DNA from: Candidatus Saccharimonadota bacterium
Lineage (GTDB): Bacteria > Patescibacteriota > Saccharimonadia > Saccharimonadales > UBA4665
Length of the DNA: 64,000 bases
Assembly: GCA_029288365.1 (NCBI GenBank)
Contig: JARIHI010000004.1
Span: 1-64,000, forward strand
Reading direction: 5' to 3'
This document shows, one piece after another, positions 1-8,301 of the stretch. A model generated the notes under the pieces. The model ran no database searches. It was not told the DNA's origin and saw only the letters and a program-made list of their open reading frames with translations. Positions within the stretch are counted from its first letter, which is position 1; each line of letters opens with the position of its first letter. The position numbers and the translations under genes are program-made.

Positions 1-196
1 CCCCTGTCCCACCAACGATGAGCATATGATGACCAGTCAGATCGCTAGCGGCAATGGTTCTCTCCATGCCATTGAGAACCGTCAGCTGCTCCTGGTTTAT
101 ATGGCCGGAGCGGCAGATCGCGCGCTGCTCCTGGGCTTGCATCACTGGATCGACGCGTAATTGCACCAGTAGTACTCGGATAGCTTCTCTTTGCAT
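1..196 (-). CDS. Class I glutamine amidotransferase-like protein, C-terminus cut by window edge
   Basis: The minus strand reads from an ATG at 196 to the window edge without a stop. The 65 visible residues (VLLVQLRVDPVM, CRSGHINQEQ, GHHMLIVGGTG) closely match the N-terminus of the protein at 491-1228, so this is a paralogue in divergent orientation with tRNA-Ser between them. In this family the N-terminal Rossmann-like part precedes the catalytic Cys, which would lie outside the window. The substrate is unknown; GMP-synthase-like glutaminase domains of this kind often act on small amine-containing metabolites. The coding call rests on the paralogy. Confidence 0.75.
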   Translation of the reverse strand, partial: MQREAIRVLLVQLRVDPVMQAQEQRAICRSGHINQEQLTVLNGMERTIAASDLTGHHMLIVGGTG

Positions 197-294
197 GGCG
201 TTAGATTACCACCTCTATAAGAGCAGCTCTGTGAAGTATAGGACTTTTTAAGTGAACTGGTATAATTTTAAAGCAATCGGCTTATCACGTATCT

Positions 295-384
295 GGAGAG
301 GTGGCCGAGCGGTTGAAGGTGCACGCCTGGAACGCGTGTGTGGCAGCAATGTCACCCAGGGTTCGAATCCCTGTCTCTCCGCCA
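295..384 (+). tRNA. tRNA-Ser(GGA)
   Basis: Cloverleaf with acceptor GGAGAGG/CTCTCC, a long variable arm typical of class II tRNAs, T-loop GGTTCGAATCC and an encoded CCA at 382-384. The anticodon stem CACGC/GCGTG encloses loop CTGGAAC, giving anticodon GGA (Ser, UCC/UCU). A TATAAT box sits at 260-265 upstream. Confidence 0.95.
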
Positions 385-490
385 TTTTGACGATGTGCGA
401 ACACGGCTTTCAAGCTATTGAGTAGTTTTGATACCCTAATATCTTAGGAGATAAGATGTCCACCTATCCGGCTATTGCTATACTGTGATT

Positions 491-1228
491 ATGTCTCGAA
501 ATGATTTAAAAATTCTGATGGTACAATTGCGAGCTGATGAGGTTATGCGCACGCAAGAGATACGCGCGATGTGCCGATCAGCCAGAATCCAACCAGAACA
601 AATGACTATTATTAACGGGTTAGTGAATCAGCCCATCTCGGTTGGCGACCTAGAAGGACACCATATGCTCATTGTCGGCGGTACCGGTGATTTTTCTATC
701 TTTGACGATGTGCCGATCACCGATAGTCTCGTGAAAGTTTTACAGCATGCCAGAGAGGTAAATTTTCCCGTTTTGGGTAGTTGCTGGGGTGCTCAATTAT
801 TGGCAAAAGTATTTGGTGGCGATGTAGTAACTGATCCCGAAAAAGAAGAAGTGGGCAGCTATTTAACTTGGCCTACTGAATATGCTCGTGATGATCCGTT
901 ATTTTATGACGCTCCACAGGGCTTCTGGGCACAGATCGGACACCACCAAAGTATAGTGCAGTTACCTGAAGGAGCTGTCAGCTTAGCGGCAACCGAGCGA
1001 TGTGAGATCCAGGCGTTTACATGGCTTGGTTCAGCTTTATATGGATTGCAGCTTCATTCTGACTTAAACAAGGACGAACTCATAGAGCGAGTGGTGCATT
1101 ACCGAGAAAGTTATGCCGCTGACCCAGCACTATTTAATGCGATTATAGATAATGCTAAAGATTCACCGTATACCGATAACTTGATTGCTAAATTTATTGA
1201 CCGCATCGTGCTGCCACCCCTAGCGTAG
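491..1228 (+). CDS. Class I glutamine amidotransferase (GATase1) domain protein
   Basis: A 245-residue protein with the GATase1 fold. The nucleophile elbow is GSCWGAQLL (Cys near residue 96), and a His in the GLQLHSDLN segment is the likely second catalytic residue. The family hydrolyses glutamine and passes ammonia to a partner synthetase; solitary members resemble GMP-synthase glutaminase domains and often have unknown acceptors. ATG 491 is preferred to the GTG at 485 because neither has a clear ribosome-binding site. It is a paralogue of the partial gene at 1-196. No synthetase partner is adjacent. Confidence 0.85.
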   Translation: MSRNDLKILMVQLRADEVMRTQEIRAMCRSARIQPEQMTIINGLVNQPISVGDLEGHHMLIVGGTGDFSIFDDVPITDSLVKVLQHAREVNFPVLGSCWGAQLLAKVFGGDVVTDPEKEEVGSYLTWPTEYARDDPLFYDAPQGFWAQIGHHQSIVQLPEGAVSLAATERCEIQAFTWLGSALYGLQLHSDLNKDELIERVVHYRESYAADPALFNAIIDNAKDSPYTDNLIAKFIDRIVLPPLA

Positions 1229-1303
1229 ACCCCTTGTGATATTGCGGAACTAGCGATATAATCAGTTAAATAACTTGTCAATTATTTAAGAATTCTTTAA
1301 TCG

Positions 1304-2353
1304 ATGAAAGACGCCTATCTCCAACATCTAGCCGCTTCGTACGAAACCTATCCTGAATTTGACTGTCCCCAAAAGTTAGCGGAAGCAAATGAGCAAGCAC
1401 AGGCAGTATATAATGACCCGGGCATAAGCGCGGAAGATAGGTATGCCAGATTATACGGAATAGTTGACCAAATCAACGCGGATCTAGAGGGTCAAAACGT
1501 CACCTTGGGCGAAGGCAGTGTTTTAGTAAATAATCATGCATTTTGCCCTGTAAGCGTTTCATGGGAAGAGGGGGCCGGAAAAGCATATGACAAAAAAGTA
1601 CCCCCACCAATTGTTATCAAGGTTCCAGTGCTTGGACCAACTTTCGGAATTTTTGAAGGGCTTGTTGTATGTGAGTTTAACGAAGGCACAGCTGACTCTG
1701 ACTATATGTCAGACAAAATTTATTGCCAAATACAACCTATCCGCAATGAAGATGATGTATTACCATCAGAAATCCCTCCCAATACACGACTTCTACTGCC
1801 CCTAGAGCACTTCAATGAAATGGTGTTGTTGCAACCCACGCCAGCCGTACACCCCACCGAAAGCCAACTTATGCATACCATTGTTGGCTTAGCAAATATA
1901 CCTTCTCGTGTTCGTTCGCCCCAACATATAGCAGCTGTATTTCGAGGTATCGTTACCAATAGCACTCTACGCGAAGTGCCTCAACAACGAACCGTTGACT
2001 GGGTTATAGACCAATACAATGAATACCTCGGGTACCAGCATGAATTAATCAACGTACTATCGAGTGAAGCAATTATTTATTTTGCTGGAGCAGGAGATGA
2101 AGAGTTGCACGGCGAGGTAGTTACTGATGTAGAAATACAAGGTCAAGTAGTTGGGTTTGTCGACATGCAAAATTATCAAAAAACTCCGGGTAAAAAAGTA
2201 CCTCGATTCATTCCATATCATCGTCCTTCTACACCAGTACTAGGCCTAGCGATCACACGCAGAAACGAAGATGATGAAACAGAGCTTGTGCACATTCCTG
2301 TAAAATCTTGTCGTAAGCTCCAAATTGTCAGCGAGCACTCTGAGGTTCAGTAA
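1304..2353 (+). CDS. Hypothetical protein, 349 aa
   Basis: Not recognised. The N-terminal third is helical and acidic; the middle (residues about 60-180) has short beta-rich stretches such as PIVIKVPVLGPTFGIFEGLVV; the C-terminus ends in a hydrophilic segment. There is no signal peptide or membrane segment, so it is probably cytosolic. It stands alone, with its own start after an AT-rich gap. Codon use is like the neighbours, so it is probably a real gene. Confidence 0.7.
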   Translation: MKDAYLQHLAASYETYPEFDCPQKLAEANEQAQAVYNDPGISAEDRYARLYGIVDQINADLEGQNVTLGEGSVLVNNHAFCPVSVSWEEGAGKAYDKKVPPPIVIKVPVLGPTFGIFEGLVVCEFNEGTADSDYMSDKIYCQIQPIRNEDDVLPSEIPPNTRLLLPLEHFNEMVLLQPTPAVHPTESQLMHTIVGLANIPSRVRSPQHIAAVFRGIVTNSTLREVPQQRTVDWVIDQYNEYLGYQHELINVLSSEAIIYFAGAGDEELHGEVVTDVEIQGQVVGFVDMQNYQKTPGKKVPRFIPYHRPSTPVLGLAITRRNEDDETELVHIPVKSCRKLQIVSEHSEVQ

Positions 2354-2413
2354 GATTTATTACAGTCTTATATTTAAGCGACATTTAATATTAGGTGGTT
2401 AATGGAGAAAACT

Positions 2414-2605
2414 ATGGCAAAAAAGAATAGCCACCCGGATCATGGGTCGCACCTTTCATTTGGAGTTTTATTGGGCGTTATTATTGGCGCTGCGCTTGGT
2501 ATGCTGCTCGGAAACTTAGCAGCTGGTATAGGTACTGGTATAGCCGCTGGCGCTGCGCTTGGCGGAATTTTTATAGCCACTGAGCATGATAGAAAATATC
2601 GGTAA
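2414..2605 (+). CDS. Small glycine-zipper membrane protein
   Basis: 63 residues. A charged N-terminus is followed by one long hydrophobic region rich in GxxxG/GxxxA spacing (LLGVIIGAALGMLLG, AAGAALGGIF), typical of glycine-zipper or YtxH-like membrane proteins, and a basic tail (DRKYR). ATG 2414 is chosen over 2402 because GGAG at 2404-2407 sits at proper distance before it. The function is unknown; such proteins oligomerise in membranes. A hairpin follows the gene. Confidence 0.7.
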   Translation: MAKKNSHPDHGSHLSFGVLLGVIIGAALGMLLGNLAAGIGTGIAAGAALGGIFIATEHDRKYR

Positions 2606-2640
2606 ACAAGATTACAGAAACAAAATATTCTGTCATCTGC

Positions 2641-2675
2641 TATAAAGGATGCTTTTATAGAGCAACCTTTTTATT
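2641..2675 (+). terminator. Probable rho-independent terminator
   Basis: CTATAAA and TTTTATAG around a short loop form a stem within a TGCT...AGCA frame, followed by a T-rich run, just downstream of the glycine-zipper gene. Confidence 0.5.
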
Positions 2676-2746
2676 TTTGCAGTAAATTTCTCCAGATATT
2701 ACATGTATATGGGTATTCCAACTGTGTTACCTATATACTGATAACC

Positions 2747-3310
2747 ATGGAAGAAAAGATTATTATTGCCGTACTTGCCGGCACGACCCGCCCATTGCGA
2801 GAATCAATCAAAGCAGCCCGTTATGTAGCTCAGATCGGTCAAACGTTTGCTGATGTAGAAATTATTTTTGTCGATCCCATTGAATACGAATTTCCAAACG
2901 ATGGAAACGATACTGAGAATAAAAACCCTGACTACAGCGCCATTACCGCAAAAGCAGACGCCTTTTTTATAGTAACTCCAGAGTATAACCACGGTTACCC
3001 GGGCAGTCTCAAACGGATGCTTGATAGTGAGTACGCCAACTACAAACATAAACCGGTTGCTCTAGCCGGTGCGAGCAATGGCCCATGGGGTGGTGTTCGT
3101 GTATGTGAGGCTTTGCTGCCGGTACTACATCGAATGGGTATGGTAATTATTCAGCCTGAAGTGTATTTCCCGCGTGTGCAAGATATCTTTGACGAAGAAG
3201 GAAAAATTAAAACTACATTTGCTGCACTTCAAGAAAAAAATATTCGTGCATCCTACCAAGAGCTTATTTGGATGGCCCGAACACTTAAGCAGGGCGGGGC
3301 CGTGCACTAA
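2747..3310 (+). CDS. NADPH-dependent FMN reductase family protein
   Basis: 187 residues of flavodoxin-like fold. An N-terminal beta strand and phosphate-binding loop (AGTTRPLRES, residues 11-20) and the EYNHGYPGSLKRMLD segment (about 83-97) are signatures of the NADPH:FMN/quinone reductase family, which reduces flavins or quinones with NAD(P)H in the cytosol. SNGPWGG follows as the second flavin loop. A TATACT box at 2734-2739 lies exactly 7 bases before the ATG, implying a leaderless mRNA. A small membrane protein follows after 5 bp. Confidence 0.9.
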   Translation: MEEKIIIAVLAGTTRPLRESIKAARYVAQIGQTFADVEIIFVDPIEYEFPNDGNDTENKNPDYSAITAKADAFFIVTPEYNHGYPGSLKRMLDSEYANYKHKPVALAGASNGPWGGVRVCEALLPVLHRMGMVIIQPEVYFPRVQDIFDEEGKIKTTFAALQEKNIRASYQELIWMARTLKQGGAVH

Positions 3311-3315
3311 AATAC

Positions 3316-3600
3316 ATGCCAAAACGTTTCGACATCACCAAATGGCTGAAAGATAAATATGGTCGAGTTGTTCTATTCGAAGCGCCCAATATACCATTAA
3401 TCAGCTGGGCTGTATGCACCGTTGTTGGTGCACTTATAGAAGAACCTAGTACACTTCATAACATCATAAACGTGGTAGCATTTGGGTCACTGTTTACGTG
3501 GGCGTGGCTTGAGATAGCCGACGGTACAACATATTTTCGTCGAGTTCTTGGAGTAGCTATTATGGTCGTCGCGATTATGAACTTTATAGATAAATTATAA
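3316..3600 (+). CDS. Small predicted membrane protein, 94 aa
   Basis: A basic amphipathic N-terminus (PKRFDITKWLKDKYG) is followed by two or three hydrophobic segments (about 28-42, 50-66 and 72-90). No family is recognised. It starts 5 bp after the FMN reductase stop and is probably co-transcribed with it. Its topology suggests a small inner-membrane protein; the function is unknown. Confidence 0.65.
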   Translation: MPKRFDITKWLKDKYGRVVLFEAPNIPLISWAVCTVVGALIEEPSTLHNIINVVAFGSLFTWAWLEIADGTTYFRRVLGVAIMVVAIMNFIDKL

Positions 3601-3656
3601 AGCATAAGCAGAAAATCGTTTGAGGTCCGTTTAATATATGATAGCGTAAGAAGTAT

Positions 3657-4529
3657 ATGGAGTTCTATCTTGCTGATACCCTGACAGATTTTTTGAACAA
3701 TACATTGGTACGTATCATATTAATAGTTGCCGTCATTGTACTCGCACGGGGTATAGCCGGCCTAGCCATTGAGCGTATGGTACGTCGGAGTGTTCGTGCT
3801 CATAGATACGCCGATAAGCTCGATGAAAAAAAGCGTGAGCAAACGCTTATAACTATTTTTCATACGGCCACAACCTTAGGGCTGTGGGTCATCGGCATAT
3901 TGGTTATTTTGAGTGAGCTTAATGTAAACTTTGCCGCTCTGGCTACCGGTGCCGGAGTAATCGGCTTAGTGATAGGCGTTGGTGCACAAAACTTCATTCG
4001 AGACGTATTAGCTGGCATTTTTATTATTATCGAGAATCAATACCGTGTAGGCGATATCATAACCATTAAGATCAACAATACCGAAGTATCAGGAGTAGTA
4101 GAAGAAATAACTGTGCGCATAACTCGTCTGCGCGACCTTGATGGTAATCTCCATGTTGTGCAAAATGGTTCTGCCGCATTTATAACTAACCGCTCGTTTG
4201 ACTTTGCTAATGTAAATGTTGATATTGGTGTCAGCTACGACGCGAGTATTGATAATGTAGAGACCGTATTAAATGAAGTTGGCACGGTAATGGCCAAAGA
4301 CAAGTCATGGCAAGATCACATTATCGAACCTATCCAGTTTCTACGTGTAGATAGTTTTGGCGACTCATGCGTCAATATCAAAGCACTAGGCAAGGTTAAG
4401 CCCGGTATGCAATGGGAGGTAGCAGGAGATTTTCGACGGCGATTAAAGGCAGCTTTTGACAAACACGATATCATTATCCCATTCCCACAACTCGTAGTTC
4501 ACCAAGCAGCTCCTAACAAGAAAAAATAG
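3657..4529 (+). CDS. mscS: Small-conductance mechanosensitive ion channel, MscS family
   Basis: 290 residues. Two N-terminal transmembrane helices (about 17-38 and 68-88) precede the pore helix TM3, recognisable by ATGAGVIGLVIGVGAQNF. The beta domain (VGDIITI, VVEEITVRITRLRD) and alpha-beta C-terminal domain follow. The family opens on membrane tension to release osmolytes during hypo-osmotic shock. It has only the minimal three-helix core of E. coli MscS. It is monocistronic, with an AT-rich promoter region upstream. Confidence 0.95.
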   Translation: MEFYLADTLTDFLNNTLVRIILIVAVIVLARGIAGLAIERMVRRSVRAHRYADKLDEKKREQTLITIFHTATTLGLWVIGILVILSELNVNFAALATGAGVIGLVIGVGAQNFIRDVLAGIFIIIENQYRVGDIITIKINNTEVSGVVEEITVRITRLRDLDGNLHVVQNGSAAFITNRSFDFANVNVDIGVSYDASIDNVETVLNEVGTVMAKDKSWQDHIIEPIQFLRVDSFGDSCVNIKALGKVKPGMQWEVAGDFRRRLKAAFDKHDIIIPFPQLVVHQAAPNKKK

Positions 4530-4596
4530 TAAGCCCTAGCTACATTAGTAATATTACTTATAGTTTGCTTGCCGCTATCTCTTTATCATTAGGCGT

Positions 4597-5154
4597 ATGG
4601 ATTTTATTGAAGAAGCTTTTCGGCATATACCACGGCATAAGTTCTTGCCAGAAGAAGTACATGAAAGTGCACATTTAGACAGAGCACTACCGATTGGCTT
4701 TGATCAAACCAACAGCCAGCCGACTACGGTAGAATACATGCTGAGATGGCTTGAGGTCGAACCGGGAGACATCGTATTAGACATTGGGTCTGGATCAGGC
4801 TGGACATCAGCACTGCTTGCACACATAGTGGGGAAATACGGCAAAGTATACGCTGTGGAGAAAATTCCTGAGCTTGTTGATTTCGGACGACAAAATTGTG
4901 CTCGCCTCAATATAAAAAACGTTACTTTTTTTGCAGCCACTAGCGAACCCGGGCTGCCTCCTTATGCACCTTATGATCGTATATTAGTCAGCGCCACAGC
5001 ACCCGAAGTACCCACAACACTCATCAACCAGCTAAAGCCGGAGGGCAAGCTTGTTATACCTATCCGGCACGATGTTCTCGAAATTATGAAATCAACCACT
5101 AACGAGCTTATTATTAGTAAGCATCCTGGCTTCACATTTGTGCCTCTCGTTTAG
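4597..5154 (+). CDS. pcm: Protein-L-isoaspartate O-methyltransferase
   Basis: 185 residues. The class I SAM-methyltransferase core is clear: motif I LDIGSGSGWTSALLA (about 65-79), preceded by the family signature SQPTTVEYML that forms the isoaspartyl substrate pocket, and VSATAPEVPTTLINQLKPEGKLVIP later. The enzyme methylates isoaspartyl residues in aged proteins to start their repair. It is slightly short at the C-terminus compared with typical Pcm (about 210). TATCAT at 4584-4589 lies 7 bases before the ATG, so it is probably leaderless. Confidence 0.92.
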   Translation: MDFIEEAFRHIPRHKFLPEEVHESAHLDRALPIGFDQTNSQPTTVEYMLRWLEVEPGDIVLDIGSGSGWTSALLAHIVGKYGKVYAVEKIPELVDFGRQNCARLNIKNVTFFAATSEPGLPPYAPYDRILVSATAPEVPTTLINQLKPEGKLVIPIRHDVLEIMKSTTNELIISKHPGFTFVPLV

Positions 5155-5202
5155 TGATAAAAGTAGTGGTACATTACCCCGCATAATGCTACGCTAATAA
5201 GC

Positions 5203-5616
5203 GTGTTCCACTATCGTAAAACTAGAAAAATTTACAAAAGTTACCCTAAACCTAAAGTCTGTAATTTCTGTGACCCCGAAACACTAAAGAACATCATCCA
5301 CGAAACACCATACTCTTATATAGTTCCTAATCGTGTCTTTTACGATGTATGGGAAATGCATAACGTCACTGATCATTTGTTGCTTATGCCTAAGCGTCAC
5401 GTCCACACTTTCAGCGAACTCACTGATGGGGAAAAGTTAGACATAATGCATTTAGTTGGAGAATATGAGTCTAAGGAGTACAACGTCTACGCTCGTGCCA
5501 GCAAAAACAAGCAACGTTCAGTAAGCCATCAACACACCCATCTCATAAAAACTCATCACAAACCGGCTCGCATATCGCTAACTATTAGGCGTCCGTATCT
5601 ACTTATAAAGGTTTAG
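5203..5616 (+). CDS. HIT family protein
   Basis: 137 residues. CNFC near the N-terminus may bind zinc, LLLMPKRHVHTFSEL is the family core, and HQHTHLI near residues 106-112 is the histidine-triad motif (HxHxHxx). HIT proteins are nucleotide hydrolases or transferases acting on AMP-linked substrates. The GTG start is supported by TACGCT at 5190-5195, exactly 7 bases upstream, consistent with a leaderless message. The exact substrate cannot be told. Confidence 0.85.
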   Translation: MFHYRKTRKIYKSYPKPKVCNFCDPETLKNIIHETPYSYIVPNRVFYDVWEMHNVTDHLLLMPKRHVHTFSELTDGEKLDIMHLVGEYESKEYNVYARASKNKQRSVSHQHTHLIKTHHKPARISLTIRRPYLLIKV

Positions 5617-5661
5617 GTCTATGGTAGTAATCGTAAAAAAAGTATGTTATAAAAATTACAA

Positions 5662-6138
5662 ATGAGCTTTCGAGCAGATTTTTCCCATATCTCAGAATAT
5701 GATGCGCATCGGCCCTCGTGCGTTGCAGAATTAGCTGACGAAAGAGCCTTGCTCACGGCTATGTTTGCACTCGCTAACTCCGATCCTGAAAACGGAGCCG
5801 CTAGTCTGCCGGCAGAAATCATGGCTGTCGAACGACAAGACTCAGGCATAGTAGTAGCTTCACTGGTCCTTATGGATATGGATATGAAACCACAACACGA
5901 CGACGAAATAACAGCTGTGGTCAGAGAAGGTATATGGATAGATGTGCGTCATAGACAGATAGTTATCAACGGCTTGCACGCCCGAGAAGCTTATTTTAGG
6001 CGGAGAGGCAAACCCGCAGCCACCGATAGATCTAAAGTAAGCTATGGCCTGGAAGACGCACCTGCCCACGAAGCTGTTGGCACGCCTGATAAACATCCTG
6101 CTCAGGAGCAAGAAGAGCGAGAGCTGGCACACGTATGA
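5662..6138 (+). CDS. Hypothetical protein, 158 aa
   Basis: Not recognised. Soluble, mixed alpha/beta, with an acidic lysine-poor N-terminal half and a charged C-terminal tail (PAQEQEERELAHV). TATAAA at 5648-5653 lies 8 bases before the ATG, matching the leaderless pattern of the neighbouring genes and supporting a real start. It heads a run of three uncharacterised genes. Confidence 0.6.
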   Translation: MSFRADFSHISEYDAHRPSCVAELADERALLTAMFALANSDPENGAASLPAEIMAVERQDSGIVVASLVLMDMDMKPQHDDEITAVVREGIWIDVRHRQIVINGLHAREAYFRRRGKPAATDRSKVSYGLEDAPAHEAVGTPDKHPAQEQEERELAHV

Positions 6139-6214
6139 CTTACACCTGTCTTACAAAGTAAAATCTATAAACATTATTAGTATTTATGTATAAAATATGC
6201 TATAATTGCAAATA

Positions 6215-6610
6215 ATGACAATCAATTGGATTGATGGAAAAATAGACGGCGCTCAGGCAAAGATGGAGACGCCTTATGTAAGCGAGCTTGTCCGCACCAT
6301 GCAACATGGTGACGTGGCTTATATTGATAGCACTGATTATTGGGTAGATACGGATTCTCATATATGGGTTGATGGCAAAGCTTCGCGATACTCAGAAGAA
6401 GATGTTGAGGATGGTATAGATGATGAATTCGGGGGCATGGTCCGCGTAATACGGATAGAACAGGGAGGAATAAGCGGCTTCATCATTGACGCTACAGCCA
6501 CTCACGGCTCATTGTTTGACGGAAGCGCCGACAGCAGACTTGATCCTCAAGACCGGCTTCAGTCAACAGGTGAGTACGAACTAGAACCCCTTCCTGTTAT
6601 GGCTGGATAG
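6215..6610 (+). CDS. Hypothetical acidic protein, 131 aa
   Basis: Not recognised. Strongly acidic (YSEEDVEDGIDDEFGG) with predicted beta strands and no membrane segment. ATG 6215 is chosen because TATAAT at 6201-6206 is 8 bases upstream; the TTG at 6206 overlaps that box and is unlikely to be used. Confidence 0.6.
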   Translation: MTINWIDGKIDGAQAKMETPYVSELVRTMQHGDVAYIDSTDYWVDTDSHIWVDGKASRYSEEDVEDGIDDEFGGMVRVIRIEQGGISGFIIDATATHGSLFDGSADSRLDPQDRLQSTGEYELEPLPVMAG

Positions 6611-6642
6611 ATAGTGAAAAAGGCTTGGAAGAGCTAACCGCC

Positions 6643-6747
6643 ATGCTGGCAAGACAATTTGCTATAGAGCTTGGAGCAAGCGCACTCGTTGCCTGTCTAG
6701 AAAGCGAGACAGATGCGTCCTCCGATGACGATGAACCAGATGCTTAG
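6643..6747 (+). CDS. Possible 34-aa acidic peptide
   Basis: A short open frame after the acidic protein gene, MLARQFAIEL followed by an Asp/Glu/Ser-rich tail. It may begin further upstream at a TTG (6625). It has no ribosome-binding site and no recognised family; listed because the gap is otherwise empty and the frame continues the acidic character of the upstream gene. Confidence 0.3.
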   Translation: MLARQFAIELGASALVACLESETDASSDDDEPDA

Positions 6748-6822
6748 TTATACCGTTCTCGGGTACTTTTCTTCGCTCTGTCGGTTTTGATAAAAAATTA
6801 AGAATAATTTATAATTACTTCT

Positions 6823-7434
6823 ATGGGAACTGCTGTTTTCCCTGAAGTTTTGAACTCCCAGCCGCCCCAAGTGGCAGTTTTAGAAACGTGGCAAAATTTA
6901 GACCACTCACTTGCAAACCTGCTTCACAATCAAGGAGACAGGGCAAACGTTATTGCTGACCTGGATGCTCACTTAAACACACTGCCAGTATTTATCGAAA
7001 GTTTTTTGGGAGAAGAGGCTGACTATGGTGACATTATGGATGTGCACGGCCTCCTCATAGGCTTGCACGAAGCATCACTTATTAAAAGTGTAGCTACACG
7101 CGGCCTTGATGCACGTAAGCTACAGCTCACTTCAGTGGCAGATAGAGAAGCTACTGCTGTGGCTATAATGTATGCGTTATACGACGAACCATATGACTCC
7201 GAGGTTACTTTATCCCAGCTTGCTGCCACCAACCTTAGCCGTTCTTTACGTGTATTACTAACGGCCAATATAAACGTTCTGTATGACAGCTACCAAGAAA
7301 TACGAAATGCGGAACACGCCGAAAAAGTAGCAAAATTTAAAGCTCGTGCAAAAAGTATAGGCAACATGACGCTGCGCGCAGGAGCCACCGGTCTGGCTGC
7401 TTTTTACATAACGCGTCGACTGCAGTACCGCTAG
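6823..7434 (+). CDS. Hypothetical alpha-helical protein, 203 aa
   Basis: Not recognised. Mostly alpha-helical, with a basic helix (EHAEKVAKFKARAKS) and a weakly hydrophobic C-terminal segment (MTLRAGATGLAAFYITRR) that could be a membrane anchor. TATAAT at 6810-6815 is exactly 7 bases before the ATG, so the mRNA is probably leaderless. Confidence 0.65.
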   Translation: MGTAVFPEVLNSQPPQVAVLETWQNLDHSLANLLHNQGDRANVIADLDAHLNTLPVFIESFLGEEADYGDIMDVHGLLIGLHEASLIKSVATRGLDARKLQLTSVADREATAVAIMYALYDEPYDSEVTLSQLAATNLSRSLRVLLTANINVLYDSYQEIRNAEHAEKVAKFKARAKSIGNMTLRAGATGLAAFYITRRLQYR

Positions 7435-7520
7435 TATCTATATACTTCCTTAGTTAATTTTTAATTAACTTTTGATCTTTATTATATATGCAAGGTCATA
7501 ATATATAAGGAGGGAAGCCA

Positions 7521-7691
7521 ATGGCTAGCAACGAACCAAAAGGACCGGGGCGAAAAGGCGCCGTATCGAAACGAACTCAGTTCCAAAATCCCAAAACGAA
7601 ACTGTGGTCAAAACGCGATACAAAAACCGGTAAAATTATAGATACTAAAACCAGCGGCGGGAAGTTTAAGGGCGTCCGTAAAGAAAAGTAG
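7521..7691 (+). CDS. Small basic protein, 56 aa
   Basis: Begins MASNEPKGPG and is rich in Lys, Thr and Gly, ending GVRKEK. A strong Shine-Dalgarno AAGGAGGG at 7507-7514 stands 6 bases before the ATG, which makes it convincing despite its size. It has no hydrophobic core, so it is probably disordered and could bind nucleic acid. The stop overlaps the region just before the gene at 7693. Confidence 0.75.
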   Translation: MASNEPKGPGRKGAVSKRTQFQNPKTKLWSKRDTKTGKIIDTKTSGGKFKGVRKEK

Positions 7692-7692
7692 C

Positions 7693-7926
7693 ATGTTTTT
7701 GCACTACTACTTTGATACGCGCACGACAGCCCAAGGCACGCATGAGATACACCACCAAGGCTGTACGCGTATGCCGCCGTTAGCACAATGCCACTATCTG
7801 GGTATGTTTGAAAGCCCTGAGCAGGCGGTCACCATGGCAAAGGTTATCCATGCAAAAGTTATGACCTGCAAACGTTGTTTGCACATATACACTAAGCAGT
7901 CGGTACGCGTCCGACATCGTACATAA
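7693..7926 (+). CDS. Small Cys/His-rich protein, 77 aa
   Basis: Contains HEIHHQGC, a second Cys in AQCHYLGMFESPEQA and a C-terminal CKRC. The pattern of HExH..C with a distal CxxC and a YLGxFxSxxxA core resembles small putative zinc-binding proteins seen in many bacteria; I recognise the layout but not a name. It begins one base after the preceding stop, so the two are probably translated together. Confidence 0.6.
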   Translation: MFLHYYFDTRTTAQGTHEIHHQGCTRMPPLAQCHYLGMFESPEQAVTMAKVIHAKVMTCKRCLHIYTKQSVRVRHRT

Positions 7927-7971
7927 ATTTAATATTAATTTAACTTTTATGGTGCATACTTTAGGATAATT

Positions 7972-8187
7972 ATGAATAGAATCCTAGTCAGCTCATCACA
8001 AATTTTGTCTGCCGGATATGATGCCTTAACAAGTATACTAGAGATCGAATTCCAAAATGGTGAAATCTACCAGTACTACGACGTTCCACCGCACGTATAC
8101 GAAAGTCTTTTGAATGCACCCTCTAAAAGCACCTATTTTGACCAGCGTATCAAATCTGATTATAGGTTTGAGAAGCTTTTTACCTGA
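7972..8187 (+). CDS. KTSC domain-containing protein
   Basis: 71 residues almost entirely covering a KTSC domain: SSSQILSAGYDALTSILEIEFQNGEIYQYYDVPPHVYESLLNA and the closing KS...YFDQRIK. KTSC domains occur alone or fused to other proteins and have been associated with nucleic-acid-related functions, without a defined activity. Stop codon is TGA. Confidence 0.85.
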   Translation: MNRILVSSSQILSAGYDALTSILEIEFQNGEIYQYYDVPPHVYESLLNAPSKSTYFDQRIKSDYRFEKLFT

Positions 8188-8301
8188 CAGTCAGTGTTAT
8201 ATATTTTACAGAAAGGCGTCCCTCAGTGGTCTTTTATAAAGATAACGATATAACTTGTCAGCCCCACGGGTATGCTGCACATCAAGAAAAGGAGACTGAG
8301 C

